DNA from: JASUTC01 sp964604305 | GTDB lineage: Bacteria; Thermotogota; Thermotogae; MWEM01 | NCBI GenBank assembly: GCA_964604305.1 | Contig: CAZRYM010000005.1 | Coordinates: forward strand, 1-64,000 | Direction: 5' to 3' | Length of the DNA: 64,000 nucleotides | In this document: positions 41,453 to 51,023 of the stretch, in pieces | Layout of the letters: each line of letters begins with the position of its first letter | Numbering within the stretch: position 1 is the stretch's first letter | Notes under the pieces: generated by a model | The model's database searches: none | Seen by the model: only the letters and a program-made list of their open reading frames with translations | Told to the model about the DNA's origin: nothing | Program-made: the position numbers and the translations under genes

Positions 41453-42455
41453 TCAGTTCTTCTCCTCCGCCTCTTGCGATAAATATCTCACCACTCTCTT
41501 CAAGGCGTCTAATCGTGTTTACGATTTTTTGCTGGGCTTCTTCAACATCGACAACACGTAAAGGTCCCATAAATTCTATCTCTTCTTTTAACAGCTGTCC
41601 GGCTCTCTTCGACAAGTTGTTTGCGATTTTATCCATAATATCTTCTGAAGAACCTTTAAGAGCCTTTGCCAATTCTTTGGTGTCAACTTCTCGTAATACC
41701 ATTTGTATGGATCTGTCATCCAGTTTGGTGATATCTTCAAATACAAACATATGGCGTCTTATTTCTTCAGCAAGTTCGGGATCGGTTTCTGAAAGTTTAT
41801 CAAGAATTTCCTTTTCAGTTGATCGGTCCATTGTATTAACAAGTTCAACAACGGTGTCCAACCCCCCTACTTGGGCAAAATCCTGTGTGACAAAAGTAGA
41901 AACTTTTCTTTCCAATACTTTTTCAACCTCCCTGACAACTTCCGGGTTGGCCTTATCGAGAATAGCGATACGTTTGACAACTTCGGGCTTCAGGTCATCC
42001 GGTAAAGCGCTGATAACTTGTGATGCTTGTTTTGGAGCCAAATAGCAGAGAATCAATGATATGGTTTGCGGGTGTTCATTTTGCAAAACGTTTACCAATT
42101 GCATAGGATCGGATTTTTTAAGAAAATCAAAGGGTTTTACCTGAAGATTACTGGTGAGTTTTTCCAGAATATCCAAAGCCCTTTCCGGACCGAGTGCCTG
42201 TTCCAACATATCTTTGGCGTATTCAATTCCCCCTGCAAGGATGAATTCTCTTGCCTGGAAGGTACTGGAGAACTCTTCAAGAACCCTCTTCTTTTCAGAG
42301 TCAGAGATTTTATCCAGTTGTGCCAATTCCAGCGTCAACCTTTCAATATCATCATCACTCATATGTTTAAGTACTTTGGCTGCTCTTTCTGAACCCATTG
42401 TAAGTAATAGTACCGATGCCCTTCTTAATCCGCTGATTTGTTTTTTTTCAGCCAT
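41445..42455 (-). CDS. fliG: Flagellar motor switch protein FliG
   Basis: A 336-residue FliG with its N-terminal domain (LRRASVLLLTMGSERAAKVL), middle domain (NEHPQTISLILCYLAPKQAS) and C-terminal torque domain (LAEEIRRHMFVFEDITKLDD, DRSIQMVLREVDTKELAKAL). It couples the stator to the rotor. The open frame reaches 42488, but GGGGTG upstream of the ATG at 42455 marks the start. The fliF gene that usually precedes it is not here; fliG is the first gene of this unit. Confidence 0.95.
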   Translation of the reverse strand: MAEKKQISGLRRASVLLLTMGSERAAKVLKHMSDDDIERLTLELAQLDKISDSEKKRVLEEFSSTFQAREFILAGGIEYAKDMLEQALGPERALDILEKLTSNLQVKPFDFLKKSDPMQLVNVLQNEHPQTISLILCYLAPKQASQVISALPDDLKPEVVKRIAILDKANPEVVREVEKVLERKVSTFVTQDFAQVGGLDTVVELVNTMDRSTEKEILDKLSETDPELAEEIRRHMFVFEDITKLDDRSIQMVLREVDTKELAKALKGSSEDIMDKIANNLSKRAGQLLKEEIEFMGPLRVVDVEEAQQKIVNTIRRLEESGEIFIARGGGEELIV

Positions 42456-42489
42456 TGAAACACCCCGTTTTTTATTGAGCTTATACATT

Positions 42490-42520
42490 ATTATACTACA
42501 AAAGCTATTTATCGATAAAT
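42490..42520 (-). promoter_or_regulatory. Putative fliG promoter with upstream palindrome
   Basis: A TATAAT (42490-42495, minus strand) lies about 35 bp upstream of the fliG start. The -35 region overlaps the perfect 14-bp palindrome ATTTATCGATAAAT (42507-42520), which could be a regulator site. The palindrome also resembles part of a CGATAA flagellar sigma element, but no matching -35 is seen. The rest of the divergent gap to zapA is AT-rich without further features. Confidence 0.4.
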
Positions 42521-42683
42521 CTTCATAATAATGCCGAATTTGTTCGAAGGATCATAAAATCTTTAAAGACTCCATATATAAAGGACTATAGTGATTATTT
42601 GTTTTTTTCTTGGTAAAAAAAATCACAAAAAATGACTTGGTTGACTTTAGTATTTACACAATCGGACTCTAATTTTAAAACGC

Positions 42684-42712
42684 TTGTTTTTATTTATTAA
42701 ATATGATAAAAT
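42684..42712 (+). promoter_or_regulatory. Promoter for the zapA-rapZ gene run
   Basis: TTGTTT and TAAAAT separated by 17 bp, with a TG one base before the -10, 28 bp upstream of zapA. Confidence 0.6.
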
Positions 42713-42739
42713 ATGTGTGGGGAGGGGGCATGAAATCAG

Positions 42740-43039
42740 TTGAAAAGAAAAATTACTATCACGATCGGGCGGAAAAACTACTCTTTTCTGACGGATGAAT
42801 CAAAAGAAAAGGTACAGAGGATTAAAGATATTATCGCCGAAGACTATGAAAAATTTGCACATGTAATCGAGAGCACGGATAAAAAAGGCGTTGATGATCT
42901 TCTGATCCTCATGCTTCTCAATCATGTTTCGAAGGAAGTTGGACATGAGGAAGCTTTGAGAGAACAAAAAGAGAAAAATGAAAGATTAGTCGTAGAGCTC
43001 GAAAGGATGAAAACTGAGCGTGGGGAAATAGCGGGTTGA
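42740..43039 (+). CDS. zapA: Cell division protein ZapA
   Basis: A 99-residue ZapA that stabilises FtsZ bundles. The N-terminal head has KRKITITIGRKNYSFLTDES and the C-terminal half is one long coiled coil (EEALREQKEKNERLVVELER), the ZapA layout. The only suitable start is TTG at 42740, 11 bp from GGAGGGGG. An ATG with ideal spacing (42730) is in another frame and stops after 22 codons, so translation initiation here may be unusual. Confidence 0.85.
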   Translation: MKRKITITIGRKNYSFLTDESKEKVQRIKDIIAEDYEKFAHVIESTDKKGVDDLLILMLLNHVSKEVGHEEALREQKEKNERLVVELERMKTERGEIAG

Positions 43040-43092
43040 ATTTTTCTTGGTGTTCTCTGTAACCTTTTTTCTTGAAGTCGGGGTTGATTCAT

Positions 43093-43968
43093 TTGAGTAA
43101 ATTAAAAAAGATGCTTATTGTAACCGGTCTTTCCGGATCGGGAAAGACTACATGTCTTGCCTTACTTGAAGATATCGGTTTTTTTTGTGTTGATAATATC
43201 CCACCAAAACTTTTAAAGAATATGCTTCCACTATTTGAACAGTCCGAGGTTGAAAAGATAGCTCTGGGTATTGATGCCAGATGGAAACAACAATTTGACG
43301 ACATAGTTGATGATCTGGATATTTTCATTGATAAGGAAAAGGGCTATTCTTTGGGAATCTTATTCCTGGAAGCCTCAGTAAATACTATCATGAATCGTTA
43401 TAATTTAACAAGAAGAAAACATCCTCTTTCAGAAGACGGTTTGGTGGAAGAAGCCATTGCCAAAGAGAAAAAAATCTTATCTCCGCTTCGTGAAAGGGCA
43501 GATTATATTTTAGATACTTCAAAATACAATACACATGAATTGCGTAAAGCTTTGATTAATACATTGAAAGACTCCTCAGAGTTAAGAGACAGAAAAACAG
43601 AAGTGAGTATTTACAGTTTTGGTTTCAAGTTTGGAACACCCCTTAATGCAGATTTTATAATTGATACAAGATTCTTGCCCAATCCTTACTGGAAACCTGA
43701 GCTTTCCGGATATACCGGATTAGATGTAAAGGTTCAGCAATTTCTCAATCAGTTTCACGTTGTTCATGATTATCTTACTGCAATCACAAGCATGCTTTTA
43801 ATGGCAGTATCCAGGTATAATGAAGAGGGCAGAAGCAATATAAACGTTTATATTGGTTGTACCGGTGGTAAACATCGCTCTGTTTATCTTGCCTCAAAAA
43901 TTCACGAATTCTTTCTCAACAACGGCTTTAATTCACAATTAAATCATCGTGAACGGGGAAATTGGTGA
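43093..43968 (+). CDS. rapZ: RNase adapter / nucleotide-binding protein RapZ
   Basis: A 291-residue RapZ/YvcJ. Walker A is VTGLSGSGKTTCLALL, followed by FFCVDNIPPKLL. The C-terminal domain ends with YIGCTGGKHRSVYLASKI, the family signature. In E. coli RapZ guides RNase E to a small RNA controlling amino sugar synthesis; in Gram-positives YvcJ is a GTP/ATP-binding protein of unclear role. An RNase G/E gene is present elsewhere in the window. The TTG at 43093 sits after GGGGTTGAT and fits better than the TTG at 43072. Confidence 0.93.
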   Translation: MSKLKKMLIVTGLSGSGKTTCLALLEDIGFFCVDNIPPKLLKNMLPLFEQSEVEKIALGIDARWKQQFDDIVDDLDIFIDKEKGYSLGILFLEASVNTIMNRYNLTRRKHPLSEDGLVEEAIAKEKKILSPLRERADYILDTSKYNTHELRKALINTLKDSSELRDRKTEVSIYSFGFKFGTPLNADFIIDTRFLPNPYWKPELSGYTGLDVKVQQFLNQFHVVHDYLTAITSMLLMAVSRYNEEGRSNINVYIGCTGGKHRSVYLASKIHEFFLNNGFNSQLNHRERGNW

Positions 43969-43972
43969 AAAA

Positions 43973-44941
43973 ATGTCCAAACGTTTAAATCTAATAGTGT
44001 TTGGTGGAGGGACAGGATTGTCAGCATTGGTGAGAGGTCTGAAAGAACGCGATTTAAACCTTACAGCTGTTGTGACAATTACGGATGAAGGAGGCAGTTC
44101 CGGAACAATCAGACGGGAGATGAAAATCCCCCCACCCGGAGATGTGAGAAACAATATTACCGCTTTTGCCGAGGATGAGAATCTGCTGACAAAATTAATA
44201 CAATTTCGCTTTAAAGATGAAGGAACCTTTGAGGGTCATTCTGTAGGCAATATCATATTGGCGGCTTTAACCAAAATTCTGGGTAGTTTTCCCGATGCTG
44301 TCAGAAGTCTTTCAAAGGTATTGGCTATAGAAGGGGAAGTTTTACCAATCAGTGAAGAACTGGTAAGATTAAAAGCGAAAAACGATATTGGAGAAATCCT
44401 AATCGGGGAAAAGGAAATCGAACGCAATACAGGAAGAATTACAGTTCTTGAAGCTGACAGAAAATTCAAACCACTGGATGAAGTGATGAACAGGATTCGA
44501 CAAGCAGATGGTATCATATTAGGTCCCGGAAGCCTTTATACCAGTATCATATCCAATCTCATTGCCGAAGGTATATCCAATGCGATCTGTACATCTACAG
44601 CCCCGGTTATTTACATCTGCAACATCATGACACAACCCGGAGAAACAGTGAATTATTCCATGGCCGATCATGCCAATGAGATTAAAAAATACCTGGGAAA
44701 ACACCCGGATTATTATATCGTGAATTCCCAACCGATTCCACAAAAGATGCTCATGCGTTACAATGAAAGAGGAGCACAACAGGTGGAACTGAAGTTTGAA
44801 TCCCTAAACGGAGCAATTGTAATGGAAAATCTCATTAAAACAGTTGTGGATGAACGGGATGGTTTGGAGAAAGTCCGTCATGATGAAAAGAAGCTTGGAG
44901 AGATGATATTGAAAATTATGGGATGGGAGAGAGAAAATTGA
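43973..44941 (+). CDS. yvcK: Gluconeogenesis factor YvcK (CofD-like)
   Basis: A 322-residue CofD-fold protein that binds UDP-sugars and is needed for growth on gluconeogenic substrates and cell shape in Bacillus. It has LIVFGGGTGLSALVRGLKE, the TITDEGGSSGTIRRE loop and the GPGSLYTSIISNLI motif. It follows rapZ by 4 bp and overlaps whiA by 4 bp. The ATG at 43973 follows GGTGAAAAA; the upstream GTG at 43949 lies inside rapZ and is less likely. The rapZ-yvcK-whiA order is conserved in Firmicutes and Thermotogota. Confidence 0.94.
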   Translation: MSKRLNLIVFGGGTGLSALVRGLKERDLNLTAVVTITDEGGSSGTIRREMKIPPPGDVRNNITAFAEDENLLTKLIQFRFKDEGTFEGHSVGNIILAALTKILGSFPDAVRSLSKVLAIEGEVLPISEELVRLKAKNDIGEILIGEKEIERNTGRITVLEADRKFKPLDEVMNRIRQADGIILGPGSLYTSIISNLIAEGISNAICTSTAPVIYICNIMTQPGETVNYSMADHANEIKKYLGKHPDYYIVNSQPIPQKMLMRYNERGAQQVELKFESLNGAIVMENLIKTVVDERDGLEKVRHDEKKLGEMILKIMGWEREN

Positions 44942-45876
44942 GTTTTTCCTCGGACCTGAAGATTGAGTTAAATTCAGTGAAAACATCTGATCAGGTCTCT
45001 GCGTTTGTTGAGTTTTTTGGTATGCTGAAATTCAGAGGGAGCATGTTACTGAAAAAAGAGCAGGAAAGGAATCGGGTTTTTTTTGTCATCTCCACCGGAA
45101 ACCCTACCGTGGCCAGAAGAGTTCATTATCTATTAAAAGAAATCAAACATGCATCTGTTGAAACATCTTACACGATTAATCCATATCTTTCAAACAGTAA
45201 ATCCTATCAGATTAAAATCAGTTTTATTAAATCAAAATTAAACATCCCTTTTTTGGAAAAAGGAGAGATATTCACCTGGGACCCTTATGATCTAATCAGA
45301 AACGATAGTGCTTATTTCAGTGAATTTCTCAGAGGGGTGTTTTTTGTGAGCGGTTACATTGTTGATCCTAAAAACTCTTATCACTTTGAAATCCTTGAAA
45401 AAGACGGATCGGATAACATAGAAAAAATACGAAAGATCATGTATAACATTCTGAGGGTTAAGGCCGGAATAACAGAACATAAAAAAGGGATGAAGCTCTA
45501 TCTAAAAAAATCAAATGATATAATAAGTATGTTAGAATTGATGGGATCAAAGGTTCAACTTGAAAAATACGAAAGAATTGTTGGCCAAAGAAAGGTCAAG
45601 TCAAACGTGAACCGGTCAATAAATTTTACATTGGCAAACGCCAAGAAGATTGGACAAAGTAGTGCCAATCAGATAGATGCGATTATAAAAATCAGTGAAA
45701 AGAACGCTTTTCCACATTTGGAGAAAGAATTACGAGAATTATGTGAATTGAGGATGAACAATGAGGATTTGAGCCTGGCAGAACTGGGCCAGTTGTTGGC
45801 AAAACCATTAACTAAGTCAGCTGTGTATAATCGGATGAAAAAAATAATCAAAATCTCCGATGAGTTGGAGGATTAA
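44938..45876 (+). CDS. whiA: DNA-binding protein WhiA
   Basis: About 312 residues. The N-terminus reads like SFSSDLKIELNSV, and the two-part LAGLIDADG-homing-endonuclease-like domain includes FLRGVFFVSGYIVDPKNSYH, where catalytic residues are normally lost. The C-terminal helix-turn-helix is LAELGQLLAKPLTKSAVYNRM. WhiA regulates division or sporulation genes in Gram-positives. The TTG at 44938 gives the normal N-terminus; the ATG at 44923 would add five residues and overlap more of yvcK. Confidence 0.93.
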   Translation: MSFSSDLKIELNSVKTSDQVSAFVEFFGMLKFRGSMLLKKEQERNRVFFVISTGNPTVARRVHYLLKEIKHASVETSYTINPYLSNSKSYQIKISFIKSKLNIPFLEKGEIFTWDPYDLIRNDSAYFSEFLRGVFFVSGYIVDPKNSYHFEILEKDGSDNIEKIRKIMYNILRVKAGITEHKKGMKLYLKKSNDIISMLELMGSKVQLEKYERIVGQRKVKSNVNRSINFTLANAKKIGQSSANQIDAIIKISEKNAFPHLEKELRELCELRMNNEDLSLAELGQLLAKPLTKSAVYNRMKKIIKISDELED

Positions 45877-45878
45877 TC

Positions 45879-46334
45879 ATGCAATGTCCTTTTTGTGCAA
45901 ATAAAAACACAAAGGTGATAGACTCAAGAACCTCTGAAGATGGAACAAGCGTACGGAGGAGGAGAGAATGCCCTATATGTGATGCCCGCTTTACCACTTA
46001 TGAACGGTATGAAAATTTACCGCTTATGGTAAAAAAAAGAGATGGCCGGTTGGAGCGCTTTAGGAGAGAGAAGTTACTTAACGGTTTGCTTAGGGCAACT
46101 GAAAAAAGAGATATAGACATAGAAGTCCTTAACGATATCGCTATGAAAATCAGACAGAATTTCGTTGAAAAAGGTGCTACTGAAATTGATAGTGAAGCAA
46201 TTGGCGAAGAGGCTATGAAATATTTAAAAACACTTGATGATGTTGCATATATAAGATTTGCCTCAGTGTATATGGATTTTGACAGTGTGGGGCAATTTAA
46301 GAATATTATTGATGAATTGAAAAAGGGAGGATAA
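45879..46334 (+). CDS. nrdR: Transcriptional repressor NrdR
   Basis: A 151-residue regulator of ribonucleotide reductase genes. The N-terminal zinc ribbon is MQCPFCANKNTKVIDSR with CPICDARFTTYE, and the ATP-cone (~49-139) contains KKRDGRLERFRREKLLNGL. It binds NrdR boxes when dATP is bound. No nrd gene occurs in the window. It starts 3 bp after whiA. Confidence 0.97.
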   Translation: MQCPFCANKNTKVIDSRTSEDGTSVRRRRECPICDARFTTYERYENLPLMVKKRDGRLERFRREKLLNGLLRATEKRDIDIEVLNDIAMKIRQNFVEKGATEIDSEAIGEEAMKYLKTLDDVAYIRFASVYMDFDSVGQFKNIIDELKKGG

Positions 46335-46339
46335 AATCA

Positions 46340-46822
46340 ATGGCAAAAAAAGAAATCATATATCTGACTCAGGAAGGTTTTGATTCTTTAAAGAAGGAAT
46401 TAAAAGAACTCAAAGAAAGACTTATGTACGATATTGCTGCCCGAATTAAAGAGGCAAGAGAATATGGAGATTTAAGCGAAAACAGTGAATATGAAGAAGC
46501 CAAAAACGAACAGGGAAGAATCAATGGAAGAATACTTGAGATCGAACATATCCTTGATAAATCAGAAATAATCGATGCAAATGATGTGCAAAGTGATATT
46601 GCCAGGTTGGGGTTGACGGTTATGGTTAAAAATCTTGAAAACATGCAGGAGAAGACCTTTAAACTTGTAAATCCACAGGAAGCGGACATATTTGAGAACA
46701 AGGTCAGTGTAGAATCCCCTGTGGGTGAAGCGTTGGATGGCGGCAGTATTGGGGATATCGTTAAGGTAAAAACACCCAGTGGCATACAACAATACGAAAT
46801 TATCGGTATTGGATTAAAGTAG
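46340..46822 (+). CDS. greA: Transcription elongation factor GreA
   Basis: A 160-residue GreA that rescues backtracked RNA polymerase. The N-terminal coiled coil has EAREYGDLSENSEYEEAKNE, whose acidic tip residues D and E stimulate cleavage, and the C-terminal FKBP-like domain has SPVGEALDGGSIGDIVKVK. It is 6 bp after nrdR and 17 bp before lysS. Confidence 0.97.
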   Translation: MAKKEIIYLTQEGFDSLKKELKELKERLMYDIAARIKEAREYGDLSENSEYEEAKNEQGRINGRILEIEHILDKSEIIDANDVQSDIARLGLTVMVKNLENMQEKTFKLVNPQEADIFENKVSVESPVGEALDGGSIGDIVKVKTPSGIQQYEIIGIGLK

Positions 46823-46838
46823 GAAAGGCGGTAAGCAG

Positions 46839-48353
46839 ATGTCATCATATATCAGAGACCAAAAGATCAGGGAATTGGATGAGATTAGAAAAAAGGGTTT
46901 AGAACCCTATCCCCATAAATTTGAACGAAAACAAACCACGCAGGATATTTTAAACGCATTTGGAGACATGGATTCCGGTGAGGTAAGAGAAGACGAAATG
47001 ATTAAAACAGCCGGCAGAATTATGGCTATCAGAGACCATGGGAAATCTGCTTTTTTTGAACTAAGAGATTTTTACGGAACTGTACAGGGATACATCAGAA
47101 AAAGTGAAGTTGGACAGGATACTTTTGATTTTTTTAAAGAACACATTAGTACCGGAGATTTTGTTGGAATAGAAGGTTTCCCTTTCAAATCCAAAACCGG
47201 TGAGCTCTCTGTTTACACTAAAACGATCCAGCTTTTGACAAAAACACTGAGACCGATGCCTGAAAAATGGCATGGTTTAAAAGATAAAGAAGTCATTTAC
47301 AGACAACGTTATGTGGATTTAATTGCCAACAAAGAGAGTATGCAAAGATTTAGAATCAGATTTGAAGTGATCAGGCTTATCCGTGAATTCATGAATAAAA
47401 AAGGATTTGTGGAAGTGGAAACTCCTATGTTGCATTACACACTTGGAGGAGCTTCAGCAAGGCCTTTTATTACCCATATGAATACTTATGATATTGACAT
47501 GTATATGAGAATTGCACCTGAATTGTATCTTAAAAGGCTTATTGTGGGAGGTTTTGACAGAGTATTTGAGATCAACAAGAATTTCAGGAACGAAGGTGTC
47601 AGTTACAAGCACAGTCCTGAATTTACAATGATGGAGTTTTACCAGGCTTATGCTGATTACAATGATCTTATGAAATTGACTGAGGAGCTTTTTGCTTTTG
47701 TAGTGAAGGAAATATTTGGTCAATACGAGATAGACTATCAGGGACAGAAAATTAATTTTGAGCCACCGTGGAATAAGGTTACCATGCAGGGATTCATTAA
47801 AGACAAACTGGGAGTAGATATCTTGAATGATTCCGATGAGGTCCTTTTGGAAACCTTGAAAAAACATCATCATGAACCGGAGATAAAAGACAGGAGTCAC
47901 TTAATTGACGGATTGTGGGATCTGGTAGAAGATCTGATCATTCAGCCTACCTTTGTTACGGATCATCCCGTTGAAATTTCTCCTTTGGCAAAAAAACACA
48001 GAGATAATCCACAAGTGACAGAACGTTTTGAACCGATAATTCTTGGAAGAGAGATGGGAAATGCCTTTACCGAATTGAACGATCCCATTGACCAACGAGA
48101 AAGATTTGAGAAACAAATGGATTTAAGGGATTCCGGTGATGAAGAGGCTCAGATGATGGATCATGATTTTATAAGAGCTTTGGAATATGGCCTTCCACCA
48201 ACCGGAGGGGAAGGCATAGGAATTGATCGATTCGTCATGTTTTTGACAAATTCAGCTTCCATCAGAGATGTCATCCCATTCCCTATGGTAAAGCCATCAA
48301 GTCTTGAAGAAGAATACGATGAAGAAGTCGAGCAACGGGATGAATGCGAATAA
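46839..48353 (+). CDS. lysS: Lysyl-tRNA synthetase, class II
   Basis: A 504-residue class II LysRS. The N-terminal OB-fold (~50-145) binds the tRNA anticodon. Catalytic motifs are motif 1 around KGFVEVETPMLH, motif 2 FEINKNFRNEGVSYKHSPEF and motif 3 GIGIDRFVMFLTNSASIRDV. GAAAGGCGG precedes the ATG. A greA-lysS pairing is frequent in bacteria. The next 100 bp contain no recognisable feature. Confidence 0.98.
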   Translation: MSSYIRDQKIRELDEIRKKGLEPYPHKFERKQTTQDILNAFGDMDSGEVREDEMIKTAGRIMAIRDHGKSAFFELRDFYGTVQGYIRKSEVGQDTFDFFKEHISTGDFVGIEGFPFKSKTGELSVYTKTIQLLTKTLRPMPEKWHGLKDKEVIYRQRYVDLIANKESMQRFRIRFEVIRLIREFMNKKGFVEVETPMLHYTLGGASARPFITHMNTYDIDMYMRIAPELYLKRLIVGGFDRVFEINKNFRNEGVSYKHSPEFTMMEFYQAYADYNDLMKLTEELFAFVVKEIFGQYEIDYQGQKINFEPPWNKVTMQGFIKDKLGVDILNDSDEVLLETLKKHHHEPEIKDRSHLIDGLWDLVEDLIIQPTFVTDHPVEISPLAKKHRDNPQVTERFEPIILGREMGNAFTELNDPIDQRERFEKQMDLRDSGDEEAQMMDHDFIRALEYGLPPTGGEGIGIDRFVMFLTNSASIRDVIPFPMVKPSSLEEEYDEEVEQRDECE

Positions 48354-48466
48354 CCGTTGTTTTAACATTCATTTCCATATCTAAAGATGAGAAATGCAAT
48401 GACTCGTTCAGTTTTTAAAACTAAAGACAGAGGAAAACCGGGTAAGATATGGGAGGATTTGATAAT

Positions 48467-49684
48467 ATGAATATTGGACTTTTCAGCGATACATATACCC
48501 CTCAAAGAAACGGGGTTGCTATAGCAATAACCTTATATCGTAAAGTAATGGAGCAGATGGGGCATAAGGTTTATATCTTTGTTCCAAAGTTTGAATCATC
48601 ATATAAAAGAAAGGAAAAAGGGGTATTTGAATGTCCTTCCTTTGGTTATTCCTTGGAAAAGGGACAGAGAATCGGCATCCCGATTTTTCCACTTATAACG
48701 ACTATCCGATCATTAAATTTGGATGTTATCCACGTTCATTCACCCTTTTCCATGAGTTTTTATGCGAAAGTAGTAGCCAAAAATCTCAAAATACCTGCTA
48801 TTTGCACCCATCACACCTTATTTGAATATTATTTGCATTATGTACCATCTATGATAAGGCCTTCAGTAGAGCAAACGAGAAAATTGATGGCCTATTGGAC
48901 ATACTTGTTTGATAAGGTCATCGCTCCAACCGAGAAAATACGCGAACTCCTTGAAGAATGGGGTGTACCCGGCCATAAACTTGCCACAATTCCAACTGGC
49001 ATCGATACCAGTTCGTTTAAAAATCCGGTGAAATGGAATATTAGAGAGGTCTACAATATCCCGGATGATGAGAAAATATTACTTTTTGTAGGTAGAATCG
49101 GAAAAGAGAAGAACATTGACTTTTTGCTTCGTGCCTTTAAAAATCTCTTACAAAAAAGACATGACGTTCATTTTGTCATTATCGGTGAAGGTGAAGAAAA
49201 AGTGCCACTTGAACGCCTTGCCGGGGAGCTTGGCATATCACAAAAGGTTCATTTCACTGGAGGCATGGATAGAAGGGATGTCATCGATGCTTACAACATT
49301 GCAGATATCTTTTGGTTCGCCTCCTTTTCAGAGACACAGGGTTTGGTAATTCTAGAGAGTCTTACCGCCGGAACACCGGTTGTGGCGCTGGGGAGACTGG
49401 GAGTGTATGAACTGCTTAAAAACAGTGAGAGCGGTGGCACTATGTTGGAGGAACTGAAAGAGGAAGCGTTTACGGAAGCAGTTGAAAGACTTTTAAATGA
49501 CAAAGAGGAATATGACAAAAGAGTCTTAATGGGGAAAAATTTTGTGAAAAAGAATTTCTCCCTCCAACATTCAGTGGAAGAGATGCTTAAATTATACAAA
49601 ACAGCTATTAAAGAATTAGAGATCAAAAAAGAGCAAACGGATACAAAGAAAAGAAAGATTTCCTTGTTTACACAATCGAATTAG
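48467..49684 (+). CDS. GT4 glycosyltransferase, lipid glucosyltransferase-like
   Basis: A ~405-residue GT-B fold enzyme. It opens with MNIGLFSDTYTPQRNGVA and contains HVHSPFSMSFYAK, LFVGRIGKEKNIDFLLRAF and the donor-binding SFSETQGLVILESLTAGTPV with the E-x7-E motif of family GT4. The best relatives I recall are 1,2-diacylglycerol 3-glucosyltransferases and other membrane-lipid glycosyltransferases. Glycolipids are abundant in Thermotogota, which fits. GGGAGGATT at 48451-48459 makes the ATG at 48467 the start. Confidence 0.9.
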   Translation: MNIGLFSDTYTPQRNGVAIAITLYRKVMEQMGHKVYIFVPKFESSYKRKEKGVFECPSFGYSLEKGQRIGIPIFPLITTIRSLNLDVIHVHSPFSMSFYAKVVAKNLKIPAICTHHTLFEYYLHYVPSMIRPSVEQTRKLMAYWTYLFDKVIAPTEKIRELLEEWGVPGHKLATIPTGIDTSSFKNPVKWNIREVYNIPDDEKILLFVGRIGKEKNIDFLLRAFKNLLQKRHDVHFVIIGEGEEKVPLERLAGELGISQKVHFTGGMDRRDVIDAYNIADIFWFASFSETQGLVILESLTAGTPVVALGRLGVYELLKNSESGGTMLEELKEEAFTEAVERLLNDKEEYDKRVLMGKNFVKKNFSLQHSVEEMLKLYKTAIKELEIKKEQTDTKKRKISLFTQSN

Positions 49685-49711
49685 TATCACAATGAAAGGA
49701 AGTAAAAGAGA

Positions 49712-50989
49712 ATGGAAACGACAATAGTACTGATACTGTTTTTCCTAACTTATTATCTGATCATCACGGGGAAATTCCAACGGTCACTTGTAGCTTTTAC
49801 CATGGGGCTTTTGGTTATGCTTTTCCAAATCAGCGAAGGCATTTCCATCAAGCGTGTTAGTACTTATGTGGATTTTAACACGATTGGTATTTTACTGGGG
49901 ATGATGATTCTCGTTGGTATATTGAAAAAAACGGGCTTGTTCCAATATATCGCCGCAAAGATCGTCAAGAATTCAAAAGGTAAAATGTATCTTATATACT
50001 TTACTCTGTTGATTGCTGTAGCCTTTTTTTCCAGTGTACTGGATAACGTTACCACGATTCTGCTTTTTTCACCTGTGGTGTTTTTGATAGCAGATACGGC
50101 CGGGATCAGTCCCGTTTCGTTAATCTTTTCAATGATATTTGCCGCTAACATTGGTGGAATGACAACCATCGTAGGGGATCCTCCCAATATTCTTGTTGGA
50201 AGTGCCTCCGGGTCAAGCTTTGTCGGTTTCATGCTGGTGATGATTATACCTTCAGTGTTGATGCTGGCCAGCGTTTTGGTTTACTTTCATTTCAGATACC
50301 CCCATATCAGAAAAGTGGAACAATCGAAATTGCAGCGGCTGATGGATATCGATCCGAAAAAGGCCATAGAAGATCGGCCACTCTTTATCAAGGGAATTGT
50401 TATTTTCGCATTGGTTATTTTGGGGTTTGTTGTGCATGAAAAGTTGGATTATGAAGCTTCTCTCATTGCATTAACGGGAGCAGCCGTTTTAATGTTGCTT
50501 TCAAAAATAGATTTTCAGGAGATTTCACAAGAGGTTGAATGGGATACCATCTTTTTTTTCGTGGGGTTGTTTACCCTGGCCAAGGCCCTTGAGGATGTAG
50601 GTGTTATCGGTTCAGTGGCGAACTGGATCAACCAGTTCAGTGCCAATCCCTTGCTGCTTATTTTAGCTGTATTGTGGATTTCAGCTGCGCTTGGTGGTTT
50701 TATTGGAGCAGTTCCTGTGGTGACGGTTTTCATTCCTATCGTACAAAGGCTTCAGGGGATGATTCCTAACAGCACGGAATTATGGTGGGCGCTTGCATTG
50801 GGAGCCTGTATAGGAGGAAACTTAACCATAAGTGGAGCAGCTGCTAATATGGTTGCAGTAGGTCTTGTTGAAAAAACTCAAAAGACAAAAATCAGTTTTG
50901 TAGCCTTCCTAAAAGAAGGACTTGTAATAACTACAATAGGTCTGGTAGTCGCTACTCTTTATCTTGTTTCAAGGTGGTATATGATATAA
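49712..50989 (+). CDS. ArsB/NhaD-type ion transporter (SLC13 superfamily)
   Basis: A 425-residue permease with about eleven membrane helices. It resembles the arsenite/citrate permease family, with GGMTTIVGDPPNILVGSASG in the first half and GACIGGNLTISGAAANMVAVG in the second, which are the inverted repeat signature regions of the ion transporter superfamily. The substrate is unknown; arsenite is not indicated, as no arsR or arsA is near. It lies 27 bp downstream of the glycosyltransferase gene. Confidence 0.87.
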   Translation: METTIVLILFFLTYYLIITGKFQRSLVAFTMGLLVMLFQISEGISIKRVSTYVDFNTIGILLGMMILVGILKKTGLFQYIAAKIVKNSKGKMYLIYFTLLIAVAFFSSVLDNVTTILLFSPVVFLIADTAGISPVSLIFSMIFAANIGGMTTIVGDPPNILVGSASGSSFVGFMLVMIIPSVLMLASVLVYFHFRYPHIRKVEQSKLQRLMDIDPKKAIEDRPLFIKGIVIFALVILGFVVHEKLDYEASLIALTGAAVLMLLSKIDFQEISQEVEWDTIFFFVGLFTLAKALEDVGVIGSVANWINQFSANPLLLILAVLWISAALGGFIGAVPVVTVFIPIVQRLQGMIPNSTELWWALALGACIGGNLTISGAAANMVAVGLVEKTQKTKISFVAFLKEGLVITTIGLVVATLYLVSRWYMI

Positions 50990-51023
50990 TCGACAAACAA
51001 TTAATCATATTGGAGTCAACAGC

